Assembly: GCF_000010525.1 (NCBI RefSeq)
Contig: NC_009937.1
Coordinates: 4,655,501-4,719,500, forward strand
DNA from: Azorhizobium caulinodans ORS 571
GTDB lineage: Bacteria > Pseudomonadota > Alphaproteobacteria > Rhizobiales > Xanthobacteraceae
Direction: 5' to 3'
Length of the DNA: 64,000 nucleotides
The notes under the pieces were generated by a model. That model made no database searches. It had not been told where the DNA came from and saw nothing but the letters and a program-made list of their open reading frames with translations. The position numbers and the translations under genes were made by a program. This document shows positions 7,852-17,878 of this stretch, in pieces. Each line of letters starts with the position of its first letter. Position 1 is the first letter of the stretch.

Positions 7852-8247
7852 ATGCACCCGCCCTCCGCCCAGATGCCAGACGGAATGCCCGTCATCCGTA
7901 CCATCGCCATGCCCGCCGACACCAATCCCGCCGGCGATATCTTCGGCGGCTGGCTGATGTCGCAGATGGACCTTGCCGCCGGCAATGTGGCCGCCCGCCG
8001 CTCGCGCGGCCGCGCCGCCACCATCGCGGTCGAGGCCATCACCTTCCATTCGCCCGTTTATGTGGGCGACGAGGTGAGCCTGTTCGCCACCCTGCTGAGC
8101 GTGGGGCGCACCTCCATGCGCATCGAGGTGGAAGCCTGGCGCCGTGCCCGCGAAGGCGAGGAAACGCACAAGGTGACGGAAGCCATCTTCACCTTCGTGG
8201 CCATCGACGCCGACCGCAAGGCCCGCCCCGTCCCGCCTGAACTCTGA
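7852..8247 (+). CDS. Acyl-CoA thioesterase (YciA-like, hotdog fold)
   Basis: This 131-residue single hotdog-domain protein hydrolyses acyl-CoA thioesters in the cytoplasm. The segment MPADTNPAGDIFGGWLMSQMD contains the N-P-GDIFGGWL core with the catalytic Asp of YciA/BFIT-type thioesterases. HSPVYVGDEVSLFA and VTEAIFTFVAID are the expected strands. AAGGACG precedes the ATG by about 6 nt. It is divergent from rplU and monocistronic. Confidence 0.88.
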   Translation: MHPPSAQMPDGMPVIRTIAMPADTNPAGDIFGGWLMSQMDLAAGNVAARRSRGRAATIAVEAITFHSPVYVGDEVSLFATLLSVGRTSMRIEVEAWRRAREGEETHKVTEAIFTFVAIDADRKARPVPPEL

Positions 8248-8411
8248 ACGCGGGGACACCCGGCCGCGCTTGGCCGAAAGGCGCCTGTGTCTCGCATCAC
8301 ACGAGGCAGCCGGGCGAAATCCCTTCGGGTGCGGGCGGACCTGCAACGGCCCGGCCGGCGGCCGACGGCGGGGGCGGATTGCGTGGGCCTTGCGTTGCCC
8401 ACAAGCCTCTC

Positions 8412-8440
8412 TTGTCTCGACGCAAGCTCTCGGCTAGAAG
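8412..8440 (+). promoter_or_regulatory. Predicted promoter of tRNA-Ser
   Basis: TTGTCT (8412-8417) and TAGAAG (8435-8440) with exactly 17 nt between them lie about 48 nt upstream of the tRNA. Each hexamer matches the consensus at four of six positions. Confidence 0.45.
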
Positions 8441-8487
8441 CGCCGGGCAACCACGCCGGATCGCTTCTGCGGCCCGTGCCCTCGGAT

Positions 8488-8577
8488 GGAGAGGTGGCAG
8501 AGTGGTTGAATGCACCGCACTCGAAATGCGGCATACGGGCAACCGTATCGGGGGTTCGAATCCCCCCCTCTCCGCCA
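8488..8577 (+). tRNA. tRNA-Ser (anticodon CGA)
   Basis: A 90-nt class II tRNA with encoded CCA. The acceptor stem GGAGAGG (8488-8494) pairs with CCTCTCC (8567-8573), followed by G and CCA. The anticodon stem CCGCA/TGCGG surrounds the loop CTCGAAA, giving anticodon CGA (8522-8524), which reads UCG serine codons. A long variable arm (ATACGG-GCAA-CCGTAT), as expected for tRNA-Ser, and a TTCGAAT T-loop are visible. Confidence 0.97.
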
Positions 8578-8645
8578 GTCTCCTTTCCTGATCGAGCAGC
8601 ATACCCGCGCAAATCACCCCGTTCGCGCGGCGGCGGCTTCGCGCG

Positions 8646-10505
8646 TCAGACGCCGCCGACGGGCTCGTGGACGCGGACGGCGTTCCGGGCTTCGGTCTTG
8701 GCGCGATAGAGGGCGCGGTCGGCGAGGACCACAAGTTCGTTGGCCTCGCGCAAAATGGTGCCATCGAAGGTGGCGCAGCCGATGCTCACCGTGACGCGTC
8801 CCCAGGGCACGTTGGCGCGGTGCTCGATGCCGAGGTCGAAAACGGCCGCGCGGACCTTCTCGGCAATGTCGGCCGCCCGTTCGGGGCCGACGTCCGGCAG
8901 CAGGAGCGCAAATTCCTCGCCGCCGTAGCGCGCCACGACATCCTGGCTCGCACGGACCGCCGACGCAATCGCCGTCGCGATGCGCCGCAGGCAGGCGTCG
9001 CCCGGCACGTGGCCGTAGGTGTCGTTGAACATCTTGAAGCGATCGACATCGACGATGAGCAGCGAGAAGGGCCGCCCGCCCGGCGCCAGCGCGGCCGAGG
9101 TGAGGGACTGAAGCGCGGCGTTGAAATGACGCTTGTTGAAGACCCGGGTCAGTTCGTCGATCTTCGTCTGCGCGTCGAGTTTCTCCTGCAGCATCTTCTG
9201 ACCGGTGATGTTGCGCGTCACCACCACCATGCCGCCCGTATCCGCCGCCTTGGTGATGAGGCTTTCCAGCCAGATCGTCCCGCCATCCACCGCCGTCTTG
9301 GAAAAGATCAGCCGCTCGACCGAGGACCCGCCGCGGATGCGGGACAGCGCGGCGCGCCAGTCGGCCTCCGCCTCGGGGCCGTAACCGAAGAAGATCGGGT
9401 GCCCGATCAGATCCTCCGGCTCGCGCCCCAGCAGGTCCCGCGCGGACGGTGAGACATATTCGCGGGTGCCCGCGTGATCGAGCTTCTCGATGAGGTCCGA
9501 CGAGGCATTGGCGATGACACGGAATTCCGCCACCCGCGCCGCCGTCTCCGCCTCCGAACGCTCCCGCATCCAGGACTGCCGCTGCCAGCGGATTCCGAGA
9601 AAGACCGCCCCCATCACGGCCATCAGCGCGAAAGCCCAGCGCATGGCCACCTGCCGCACCCAATCGGCAAAGAGCGTCGACGTCGCGACGCCGACGGTCG
9701 AGGTGATCCCCGAGGCGGCGCTCCTGAAGTAGCCGCCGACCCGTCGCTCCCCGTCAAACGGTGACGTGTATTCGGCGGTCCCGAACGGCTCCACCACCAG
9801 CCGCTCGCGGAAAAACTTCGTCTGGGCGAGGGAAACGACGGAAGACGACGCCTCAACGGGCAGGCGCAGCAACACCCGTCCATCCGTGCCGATCAGCAGC
9901 AGGGTGCGCCCCTCGCCCAGTGCATAACCATCGAAGAACTTCGCGAAATGATCGATGCTCACCGTCGCCAGCAGGACGCCGGCAAAGGTGCCGTCGGGGC
10001 GGTTGACGCGCCGCGATATGGTGATGAACCAGTCCCGGATGACCGGGCCGAAGGCGGGGTTTCCGATGTGAGGTTCGAGGCTCGGCGATGTCTTGTGATG
10101 CTCGAAATAGTCCCGGTGGCCGAGATTGAGACCGGGGCTCAAGGGGGACAGGGTGGACTCCACCAGGTAGCCGTCGGCACGCACGAAGGCGAGGCTGCGC
10201 ACGAAGCGAGACTGTTCAGCCAGCGTGCGCATGGTGGAAATGAAGTGGAGCCCGCCAAGGGCTGTTGCCCAATCGCGATCCAGATCAAGCGCCAGCGCCC
10301 CCAGAGGCTGCTTGGCCACTTCGATGACATCGTCCACGTGGTTGCCCACGGCCCGCGCGGTTTCGGCCAACTGGGAGGACACGCGCTCGCGATAGGCGTT
10401 CCAGCTGGTGACCTCGCTCCAGACGCCGAAAGCGAGGAAGACCGCGATCCCGTAGAGGACCGCCATCAGATGGCGGGCGCCTCTAGCTTTGCGGATAACG
10501 GACAT
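8646..10505 (-). CDS. Membrane diguanylate cyclase with periplasmic Cache-like sensor, PAS and GGDEF domains
   Basis: This 619-residue protein is anchored by transmembrane segments at about 14-32 and 285-305. The periplasmic loop between them (about 35-280) resembles a double Cache/PDC ligand-binding domain (VRADGYLVESTLSPLSPGLNLGHRDYF, IGTDGRVLLRLP). A PAS domain (about 325-440, ending VVVTRNITGQK) precedes the GGDEF domain (about 455-610). The active loop is RYGGEEF, so the cyclase should be active. The I-site is degenerate: the Asp is present but the Arg is displaced by one residue (RxxxD). A perfect FNR/FixK box lies about 250 bp upstream, suggesting oxygen-linked expression. The ligand is unknown. 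Confidence 0.9.
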   Translation of the reverse strand: MSVIRKARGARHLMAVLYGIAVFLAFGVWSEVTSWNAYRERVSSQLAETARAVGNHVDDVIEVAKQPLGALALDLDRDWATALGGLHFISTMRTLAEQSRFVRSLAFVRADGYLVESTLSPLSPGLNLGHRDYFEHHKTSPSLEPHIGNPAFGPVIRDWFITISRRVNRPDGTFAGVLLATVSIDHFAKFFDGYALGEGRTLLLIGTDGRVLLRLPVEASSSVVSLAQTKFFRERLVVEPFGTAEYTSPFDGERRVGGYFRSAASGITSTVGVATSTLFADWVRQVAMRWAFALMAVMGAVFLGIRWQRQSWMRERSEAETAARVAEFRVIANASSDLIEKLDHAGTREYVSPSARDLLGREPEDLIGHPIFFGYGPEAEADWRAALSRIRGGSSVERLIFSKTAVDGGTIWLESLITKAADTGGMVVVTRNITGQKMLQEKLDAQTKIDELTRVFNKRHFNAALQSLTSAALAPGGRPFSLLIVDVDRFKMFNDTYGHVPGDACLRRIATAIASAVRASQDVVARYGGEEFALLLPDVGPERAADIAEKVRAAVFDLGIEHRANVPWGRVTVSIGCATFDGTILREANELVVLADRALYRAKTEARNAVRVHEPVGGV

Positions 10506-10752
10506 CTGCGGACATCGGGCCAGAACTCACGCGGCGGGGCGCTCGAAACAGAACGCCCACCGCCCCGCTCCACGCCAGCATCTTACCGCCCAGATACCAC
10601 TGCGCGATTGCGTGAAACTGACTTAGCGCAGCAAAAACAAACACGCCAACCTTTTTCCGCACCAACCAGCGGTCGAGGGCGGCCCGCTGGAGACACGAAG
10701 GTCCGGCGAACGAAACCCGCGCGAACGGGGGCGGCGATCTGAGCGTCAAACA

Positions 10753-10768
10753 CTTGATAAAGATCAAG
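10753..10768 (-). promoter_or_regulatory. FNR/FixK-type box
   Basis: The sequence contains TTGAT-N4-ATCAA, a perfect match to the FNR/FixK/Anr consensus, extended by one more base pair on each side (CTTGATAAAGATCAAG). Its centre is 255 nt upstream of the diguanylate cyclase start. If a class II activator site, transcription would start near 10719 and leave a leader of about 210 nt. Confidence 0.55.
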
Positions 10769-10772
10769 CTTC

Positions 10773-10810
10773 CGGATCGCCGGACGCGGCGGGCCGCTCC
10801 CGGCGATCCG
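10773..10810 (-). terminator. Hairpin after the chemoreceptor gene
   Basis: A perfect 11-bp stem (CGGATCGCCGG at 10773-10783, its complement at 10800-10810) lies 8 nt past the chemoreceptor stop on the minus strand. It lacks a clean T-run, so termination may be partial. Confidence 0.45.
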
Positions 10811-10818
10811 CTGCTGCT

Positions 10819-12513
10819 TTACGCAGCGCGCAGGTCGAGCACGAAGGCCTCAACCACGCGTTTCAGATCCGAGGCCTGGCCGGACAACCCCTCGGACAGG
10901 GCCAGAAGCTCGGTCGAGGCCGAGCCGGTGAGTTCCGCTGCCTGGCCGACGCCGGTGATGTTCTGCGTGACCTTCTGCGTGCCGTCGGCGGCGCGCTGGC
11001 AGTTCTGGGCGATTTCGCCCGTCGCGGCGCCCTGCTCCTCCACCGCGCCGGCGATGGAGGACGAGATCTGCTTCATGCTGGCAATCACGCGCATGATCTC
11101 GGCCATGGAGCTCACCGTGCCCTGCGTGGACTGCTGGATTTCTGAGATCTTCGCCGCAATCTCGTCGGTGGCGCGGGCGGTCTGGGAGGCCAGCTCCTTC
11201 ACCTCGGAGGCCACCACCGCGAAGCCCTTGCCCGCCTCGCCCGCACGGGCGGATTCGATGGTGGCGTTGAGCGCGAGAAGGTTGGTCTGGTCCGCGATGC
11301 CCTTGATGAGCGAGATCACGTCGCCGATGGCGGTGGCGGCAGTCGCCAGCTCGCCGATCCGGCTGTTGGAGGTCTCCGCCTCATTGAAGGCCACATCCGC
11401 CACCTGCGCCGAATGGCTCACCTGCCCGGTGATCTCGCGCACGGAGGCCGCAAGCTGCTCTGAGGAAGCCGCAACCGTCTGCACGTTGACGGCGGCCTCT
11501 TCGGCCGCTTCAGCCACGGCCTGCGCCTGACGGGAGGTCTGCTCGGCGGTCGCAGAGAGGTTGCGGGCCGAACCCGCCACCTGATCGGACGAGGCGGCAA
11601 AGGCCGAGGACAGCTCAGTCATGCGCGCCACGAAATCCTCCGCCAGCGTGTTGCGGCGGTCGAGCACACGGCGCTCCTCGGCCTCGCGCGCCGCCTGCGC
11701 CTGCCGCACGGTCTCCGCATCGGAAAGCTGGCCGCGCAGCACTTCGAGCGCGCCGGCCATGGCACCGACCTCATCCTTGCGATCGGTGCCGGCCACAGCC
11801 TGCGCCAGCCGGCCCTCGCCGAGCCCCTTCATCACCTCGATCATGGCGCGGATCGGGGCGACGATCTTCTGCCGGACGAGAACCGCCGCTGCGGCCAGCA
11901 ACAGGAGCGTGGCGAGACAGATTACCACCAGGACGAGAACGCTGCTGCGCTCGGCCTTGGCGGAAGTCTGGCGGCCGGCCTCGGTGGCGGCCTTGACCAG
12001 ATCGCCATTGAGCGCGAACAGCCCCTCGATGAGGGTGCGGAATGCGGGTTCGCACGTCTTGTTCATCTCGGCCATGGTGCGCGCATTGCCGTCGCCGTCG
12101 GAACTGGCATTGGCGAGGCGGATGGTCTCCGCGCAGCTCTTGTCCACCACGGACTGGAAGCGATCGCTGACATCCTGAAAGCGCGGGGCGAACTGCGGGG
12201 AGAGCCGCGCTGCCTCCGCCAGGCGGGTCAAGGTGCCTTCGCGCGCCTTGACGATCGCCGCCTTGGCGCGGGCGTTGTCCTCCGGCGAGATGGACGCGAT
12301 GTTCTGATAGAGCGCGCCGAGCGTGTCTGAGACGAGGCGGTTGGCACGGGCGCCCGCCACCGCCGCGGCGCTCGGCCCTTCAAGGACGCTCATGTAGGAG
12401 GCGTTCACCTCGCGCAGGGCATAGTCTGAATAGGTGGCGCCGGCGATGCTCACGAGCCCGAGGGCGAGAAGCAGCGAAACGACTTTCCAGATCAAAGACA
12501 GGTTCGTGTACAT
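10819..12513 (-). CDS. Methyl-accepting chemotaxis protein
   Basis: This 564-residue chemoreceptor senses a ligand outside the cell and controls CheA through CheW. It has an N-terminal transmembrane segment (about 8-28), a periplasmic domain of about 155 residues with a four-helix-bundle look, a second transmembrane segment (about 190-212), a HAMP domain (about 213-265) and a signalling domain with the highly conserved hairpin tip [20 protein letters not shown]. It lacks a C-terminal NWETF-type CheR tether. The start at 12513 ([10 protein letters not shown]) is chosen because GAGG precedes it; the frame extends to 12591 without support. Ligand unknown. Confidence 0.92.
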   Translation of the reverse strand: MYTNLSLIWKVVSLLLALGLVSIAGATYSDYALREVNASYMSVLEGPSAAAVAGARANRLVSDTLGALYQNIASISPEDNARAKAAIVKAREGTLTRLAEAARLSPQFAPRFQDVSDRFQSVVDKSCAETIRLANASSDGDGNARTMAEMNKTCEPAFRTLIEGLFALNGDLVKAATEAGRQTSAKAERSSVLVLVVICLATLLLLAAAAVLVRQKIVAPIRAMIEVMKGLGEGRLAQAVAGTDRKDEVGAMAGALEVLRGQLSDAETVRQAQAAREAEERRVLDRRNTLAEDFVARMTELSSAFAASSDQVAGSARNLSATAEQTSRQAQAVAEAAEEAAVNVQTVAASSEQLAASVREITGQVSHSAQVADVAFNEAETSNSRIGELATAATAIGDVISLIKGIADQTNLLALNATIESARAGEAGKGFAVVASEVKELASQTARATDEIAAKISEIQQSTQGTVSSMAEIMRVIASMKQISSSIAGAVEEQGAATGEIAQNCQRAADGTQKVTQNITGVGQAAELTGSASTELLALSEGLSGQASDLKRVVEAFVLDLRAA

Positions 12514-12755
12514 CACACCCTCGGAAGCACATCGGCTTGTTGTGGAGGCGGGGCCGGCGGCTGGGGGCGCAACGGCGGTAACCTGGTCCACAGGAAGTTC
12601 ACCGATGCTTGCACCGAGCTTGCTTGGTTAACTTAAGGGTTGTGAGACTTAGTTGTTTGCACCTGTCATTTTTTCAAGTTCGGCAAAGCCTTGCGCAGAA
12701 TTCCCCCGCGACAGGTGACGCAGTGACATGCACCCAACGCATGCAATGCAAGCAA

Positions 12756-13532
12756 TCATATCGTCGCGACATAGAGCCGAAGCGAGCCTTCATAGCTCGG
12801 CTGTTGCCGCAGGTCGCCGTACCGGGCATCCCAGACGCCTTGTTTGAGATCATCTGCCAGACGGGCCACGGCCACCTCCGCCGCGGCCGGTTCGATGAAG
12901 CTCCACGCGGAGCAGGACAGGCGGGCACCGGGATCGAGAAACATCTCCGGACGGCCGTAATAGGCCTCGTTGAAGCCATCCACGCAATCGAAGGGGATCG
13001 GCACCCGCCGCGCCTCCACGTCCGTCCCCAGAGCCTCGGCAATGGTCACGTGTGACGGATAGCGCCGCGCCTCGGCCTCCAGAACGCCGGGGGCATAATC
13101 CGACAGCCAGAAGCGCTCCACCTCCCCCGGCTCGCAGGACAGGAGCACGATCGCCCCGCGTGTCACGCGCTGCAACTCGCGCAAGCCAGCTCGCAGGTCG
13201 CTCCACTGGTGAATGCTGAAGGTGGACATGGCGGCATCGAAGGTGCCGTCATCGAAAGGCAAAGCCTCGGCCACGGCGTCGATGGCGGCGGAGAGGTGCG
13301 CGGGACGCTGGGCGCGCATGGTGGCGGAGGGCTCCACCGCCGTGATGCGGCGGTCCGTCGGCTCATAAGAGCCCGCGCCCGCCCCCACATTGAGCACACG
13401 CTCTGCGGTGCCGAGCGCGGCGAGGATGATGGCGGCGATGCGGGGATCGGGCTGCCGGTAGCGGCTATAGTGGCCTCCGATGCGGCCATAGTCCGCATCG
13501 CCCGCACTGCCGTCCCGCCGCCGCCCGTCCAT
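12756..13532 (-). CDS. Class I SAM-dependent methyltransferase (UbiE-like)
   Basis: This roughly 258-residue protein has the class I methyltransferase core: the SAM-binding motif I VLNVGAGAGSYEP, the acidic motif TAVEPS and motif LPFDDGTFDAAMSTFSIHQW. A YDR/Y-type opening (YGRIGGHYSRYRQPDPRI) is common in small-molecule methyltransferases of this group. The substrate cannot be read from the sequence. The start at 13532 (MDGRRR) is favoured by AAGGG 7 nt upstream; 13547 (MKGITM) is the alternative. It is divergent from the esterase gene. Confidence 0.82.
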   Translation of the reverse strand: MDGRRRDGSAGDADYGRIGGHYSRYRQPDPRIAAIILAALGTAERVLNVGAGAGSYEPTDRRITAVEPSATMRAQRPAHLSAAIDAVAEALPFDDGTFDAAMSTFSIHQWSDLRAGLRELQRVTRGAIVLLSCEPGEVERFWLSDYAPGVLEAEARRYPSHVTIAEALGTDVEARRVPIPFDCVDGFNEAYYGRPEMFLDPGARLSCSAWSFIEPAAAEVAVARLADDLKQGVWDARYGDLRQQPSYEGSLRLYVATI

Positions 13533-13671
13533 CGTGATGCCCTTCATCGGTTTCGGGCGTTGTGCGACCGATCCATGACAGTGCCATGACGAACCTTGAC
13601 CGTTGACGCCGGAGCCGCAACGGGCCTTCATCCGCCTTCCATCCTCCCGAGACGGAAAGCGGACATTCCAG

Positions 13672-14649
13672 ATGACCAACGGCAGCGGCCTCGCCTCCCG
13701 GCCTCTTGATCCGGCCCTGCGTGCCTATCTGGACAGCCTGGCGCCCCCGCCCGGCACACCCGTGCCGCAGACCGACGCGGAGATCCTCATCGCCCGGCGC
13801 ACGGCGCTTGAGACGGCCCGCGCCGTGCGCACAACCATCCCGGGTCTGCCCAACGGCGTCGAGACCGCCGATATCCGCATCGACGATGACCTACGCGGGC
13901 GGCTCTACCAGCCCGGCCGGGATGGCCCGCATCCGTTGCTCATCTATTTTCATGGCGGCGGCTGGGCCGCCGGCTCGCTGGAGACGCACGATCCCTTCTG
14001 CCGCCTGCTCAGCGCGGCGGCGGACGTGCTCATCCTCTCGGTAGATTATCGCCTCGCGCCGGAGCACCCCTTTCCGGCCGGACTGGAGGATGCGATGACG
14101 GCCGCCCGCTTCGTGCTGCGCGAAGCCGATCATCTGGGCGGCGACCGCATGCGCCTTGCCATCGGCGGCGACAGCGCTGGCGGCAATCTCGCGGCAGCCG
14201 CACTCAACCGGCTGGCGACCGCAGGCCTTGGGTCGGGTTTCCGCGCCCAGATGCTGCTCTATCCCGTGACCGATCTGCCCGATGCGGGGCACCCCTCCTA
14301 TGAGGAGAATGCGCGCGGCTATGGTCTCGAAGCGGACCTGATGCGCTGGTTCTGGCGCATCTATGCGCCGGGCGTGAGCGGGGCCGATTTCGATGCCGCG
14401 CCGCTGCGCCACCCCAATCTGCCGCCGCTGCCGCCGACCCTCATCACCACGGCGCAATATGACGTGTTGCGGGATGAGGCGGTCGTCTATGCGCACAAGC
14501 TTCAGGCCGCAGGCGTGACCGTCACGCACCTCCACGCCCCCGACATGCACCATGACTTCGCCGTGGGCGGCGGCACGGTTGCGCGCTTCCCGCAATGCGT
14601 GGCGACGCTGAGGGACATCGCCGGCTGGCTGAAGGCGGCGCTGGGCTAA
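13672..14649 (+). CDS. Alpha/beta hydrolase, bacterial hormone-sensitive-lipase family esterase
   Basis: This roughly 325-residue esterase has the HSL-family oxyanion motif HGGGW (about residues 96-100) and the nucleophile elbow GDSAGGN with the catalytic Ser. The likely triad partners are the Asp in AQYDVLRDE and the His in MHHDF near the C-terminus. VDYRLAPEHPFPAGLED is a family signature. It should hydrolyse short- to medium-chain esters in the cytoplasm. The start at 13672 (MTNGSG) fits the conserved region; the frame runs back to 13603 with no clear ribosome site for either. Confidence 0.88.
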   Translation: MTNGSGLASRPLDPALRAYLDSLAPPPGTPVPQTDAEILIARRTALETARAVRTTIPGLPNGVETADIRIDDDLRGRLYQPGRDGPHPLLIYFHGGGWAAGSLETHDPFCRLLSAAADVLILSVDYRLAPEHPFPAGLEDAMTAARFVLREADHLGGDRMRLAIGGDSAGGNLAAAALNRLATAGLGSGFRAQMLLYPVTDLPDAGHPSYEENARGYGLEADLMRWFWRIYAPGVSGADFDAAPLRHPNLPPLPPTLITTAQYDVLRDEAVVYAHKLQAAGVTVTHLHAPDMHHDFAVGGGTVARFPQCVATLRDIAGWLKAALG

Positions 14650-14671
14650 GCTTCGCGCCGGCGGCCTCGCG

Positions 14672-15025
14672 TCAATGGCTGATCATCCACGGCCGGGCCG
14701 AGGGGAAGCTCTTGGCCCCCGAGGGCGCGGTGGCGGTGCGGCTCTTCTTGGAGCGGCTCTGCATGCCGGAGCAACAAGAGCAGCCCGCGCCATGCTTCTT
14801 CGCCGCGAATTCAGAAGACGTCATGGGCGCGTTGGCGCTGCGCTCGTTGGTGGCGATGGCGGTGCGGCGGGCACTGTCCATGCCTGCGAAATAGGGCGCG
14901 GAGAGAAAGGCGCGGGGCGCCAGCAGCCCGCAGTCCGGGCAGGACTGCGGATCTGCGCACGCGCTCATGGGGTGCATCTGCGTGAAGGGGCCGCAGTCCT
15001 CGCACATGTAGTCATAGACCGGCAT
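14672..15025 (-). CDS. fmdB: FmdB-family zinc-ribbon protein
   Basis: This 117-residue protein begins MPVYDYMCEDCG, the FmdB zinc-ribbon opening, with CxxC pairs at about 8-11 and 29-32 and an unusual CSCC motif near residue 82. FmdB was named as a putative regulator of formamidase expression in Methylophilus. The start at 15025 follows GGGAGA. It is the last gene of the urt-fmdA-fmdB unit, 61 nt after fmdA. The length beyond the ribbon is low-complexity and of unknown role. A direct DNA-binding role is not shown. Confidence 0.85.
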   Translation of the reverse strand: MPVYDYMCEDCGPFTQMHPMSACADPQSCPDCGLLAPRAFLSAPYFAGMDSARRTAIATNERSANAPMTSSEFAAKKHGAGCSCCSGMQSRSKKSRTATAPSGAKSFPSARPWMISH

Positions 15026-15086
15026 GGGGCTCTCCCGAGATGGGCCGGCAGACCGGTTGACCCGGCCTGCCATTGAAGGGTGACGC

Positions 15087-16319
15087 TCAGACGAGATCGG
15101 GCGACAGCGGCATGTCCACGGAGCCGTCGAGGAACCTGGTCGGCCCCGCCGCGCTGGGATTGATGTCGAAATCGAAGATCTCGGTGGGCAGCCAGAGCGT
15201 GGCGCAGGCGTTCGGCACGTCCACGACGCCCGAGATATGGCCCTGCACCGGAGCGGTGCCGAGGATGGAATAGGCCTGCGCGCCCGAATAGCCGAACTTC
15301 TTCAGATACTCGATGGCATTGAGGCAGGCCTGCCGGTAGGCAATGTGCACGTCGAGATAATGCTGCTTGCCCGCCTCATCCACCGAGATGCCCTCGAAGA
15401 TGAGATAGTCCTTGTAGTTGGGCGTGATGGGCGAGGGCTTGAAGATGGGATTCTTGATCCCGTACTTCGCCATGCCGCCCTTCAGCACGTCCACCTTGAG
15501 ATGCACCCAGCCAGCCATCTCGATGGCGCCGCAGAAGGTGATCTCGCCATCGCCCTGGCTGAAGTGCAGGTCGCCCATGGAGAGGCCGCCGCCTTCCACA
15601 TAGACCGGGAAATAGATCTTGGAGCCGCGCGACAGATCCTTGATGTCGCAATTGCCGCCATGCTCGCGCGGCGGCACGGTGCGCGCCCCTTCCGCCGCCG
15701 CCTTGTCGCGGGCCTCGCCGGTGAGGCGGCCCATGTGGGCGGTGGGGCCGAAGGGCGGGTTGGCAAGGCCGGGCACGCGGTTGGGATCGGTGGCGATGAA
15801 ATCCACCTCGCGCTTGTTCCAGGTCTCCAGCAGCTTCGGATCCGGCAGGCAGCCGATGAGGCCGGGGTGGATGAGGCCGGCGAAGTTCACGCCCGGCACG
15901 TGGCGGGAAGACGTGAACATGCCCTTGAAGTCCCAGATGGACTTCTGCGCCTGCGGGAAGTGGTCGGTCAGGAAGCCGCCGCCATTCTTCTTGGAGAAGA
16001 AGCCGTTGAAGCCCCACTGGCTGTCCGGCATGGCGCCGATGTCCAGGAGGTCCACCACCAGCAGGTCGCCGGGCTCGGCGCCCTTCACGCCGATGGGGCC
16101 GGAGAGGAAGTGAACGATGGAGAGGTCGATGTCGCGCACGTCGTCGGCGCTGTCGTTGTTCTTGATGAAGCCACCGGTCCAGTCATAGGTCTCGACGATG
16201 AAATCGTCGCCCGGCTTGACCCAAGCCACCATGGGAATGTCCGGGTGCCAGCGGTTGTGCACCATGTCGTTGTCATAGGCGGACTGGCTGAGATCCACCT
16301 TGATGAGCGTATCAGTCAT
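15087..16319 (-). CDS. fmdA: Formamidase (acetamidase/formamidase family)
   Basis: This 410-residue enzyme hydrolyses formamide (and possibly other short amides) to formate and ammonia. It matches FmdA over its whole length: the opening MTDTLIKVDLSQSAYDNDMVHNRWHP-type region, GAEPGDLLVVDLLDIG, NFAGLIHPGLIGCLPD, EHGGNCDIKDLSRGSK and MGDLHFSQGDGEITFCGAIE. The start at 16319 is the family start; the frame extends 27 nt upstream. It lies 78 nt after urtE on the same strand, followed by fmdB. The operon links import of a urea/amide-like solute to its hydrolysis, so ammonia supply is the probable purpose. Confidence 0.93.
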   Translation of the reverse strand: MTDTLIKVDLSQSAYDNDMVHNRWHPDIPMVAWVKPGDDFIVETYDWTGGFIKNNDSADDVRDIDLSIVHFLSGPIGVKGAEPGDLLVVDLLDIGAMPDSQWGFNGFFSKKNGGGFLTDHFPQAQKSIWDFKGMFTSSRHVPGVNFAGLIHPGLIGCLPDPKLLETWNKREVDFIATDPNRVPGLANPPFGPTAHMGRLTGEARDKAAAEGARTVPPREHGGNCDIKDLSRGSKIYFPVYVEGGGLSMGDLHFSQGDGEITFCGAIEMAGWVHLKVDVLKGGMAKYGIKNPIFKPSPITPNYKDYLIFEGISVDEAGKQHYLDVHIAYRQACLNAIEYLKKFGYSGAQAYSILGTAPVQGHISGVVDVPNACATLWLPTEIFDFDINPSAAGPTRFLDGSVDMPLSPDLV

Positions 16320-16397
16320 GGACGGCTCCGTTTCCTTGGGACGCAAAGACGAAGGACGGCGTGAAACCGCGCGGGAGCGCCGCGCGGCGCGGGCGGA

Positions 16398-17087
16398 TCA
16401 GACGGAGAGGAATTTCGAGACCTTGGCCTCGTCGATATCGGCGCGAGCATCCTCATGGACGATCTCGCCGTTCTCCAGCACCAGCACCCGGTCCGCGATA
16501 TCGAGCGCGAAGGAGAGCACCTGCTCGGACACCACGATGGAAAGCCCGCGCTCATCACGAATGCGCTTCAGGGTGCGGGCCATGTCGCGGATGATGCTGG
16601 GCTGGATGCCCTCCGTGGGCTCATCCAGCAGCAGCACCTTCGGCTTGGTGGCGAGCGCGCGGGCGATGGCGAGCTGCTGCTGTTGGCCGCCGGAAAGATT
16701 GCCGCCGCGCCGCTTCTTCATCTCCAGCAGCACGGGGAACAGCTCGTAAATGTCGCCCGGCACCTTGCTCTCGCCATGGGCGACGAGGCCGGTCTCGATA
16801 TTTTCCTCAACCGACATGGTGGAGAAGATCATGCGCCCCTGCGGCACGTAGGCGATGCCCTTGGCCACCCGCTGATGGCTCTTCATTGCGGTGATATCCC
16901 CCTCGCCCAGCGAGACCTTGCCGGAGCGGGTGGGCACCACGCCCATGAGCGACTTCATGAGCGTGGTCTTGCCCATGCCGTTGCGCCCCATGATGGCGAC
17001 GATCTCGCCGGGTGCGACGGAGAAGTTCAGGCCGTGCAGCACTTCGCTCTGGCCGTAGGAGACGACGAGATTCTCGACGTTCAGCAT
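16398..17087 (-). CDS. urtE: Urea/amide ABC transporter ATP-binding protein UrtE
   Basis: This 229-residue LivF-like ATPase has Walker A GRNGMGKTT, signature LSGGQQQQLAIARAL and Walker B LLLDEPTEGIQPSI. It energises uptake together with UrtD. The start at 17087 (MLNVENLVV) is supported by GAGGAGG just upstream. It begins 11 nt after the urtD stop. Whether the cargo is urea (Urt) or short-chain amides (Fmd) is not decided by the ATPase. Confidence 0.9.
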   Translation of the reverse strand: MLNVENLVVSYGQSEVLHGLNFSVAPGEIVAIMGRNGMGKTTLMKSLMGVVPTRSGKVSLGEGDITAMKSHQRVAKGIAYVPQGRMIFSTMSVEENIETGLVAHGESKVPGDIYELFPVLLEMKKRRGGNLSGGQQQQLAIARALATKPKVLLLDEPTEGIQPSIIRDMARTLKRIRDERGLSIVVSEQVLSFALDIADRVLVLENGEIVHEDARADIDEAKVSKFLSV

Positions 17088-17098
17088 GGCGCGCCTCC

Positions 17099-17866
<768 letters not shown>

Positions 17867-17878
17867 GGGGTTTCCTCC

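Larger units (their letters stand above)
10506..10818. other. 313-bp intergenic region between a chemoreceptor gene and a diguanylate cyclase gene
   Basis: This gap is the upstream region of the diguanylate cyclase and the downstream region of the chemoreceptor (both on the minus strand). It holds a terminator-like hairpin (10773-10810) and an FNR/FixK box (10753-10768). The rest, 10506-10750, shows no coding signal and should be the leader and promoter of the cyclase gene. Confidence 0.6.

Noticed and set aside
12609-13055. Plus-strand open frame of 148 codons between the chemoreceptor and methyltransferase genes
   Set aside because: It mostly overlaps the methyltransferase gene antisense and shows no family signature.
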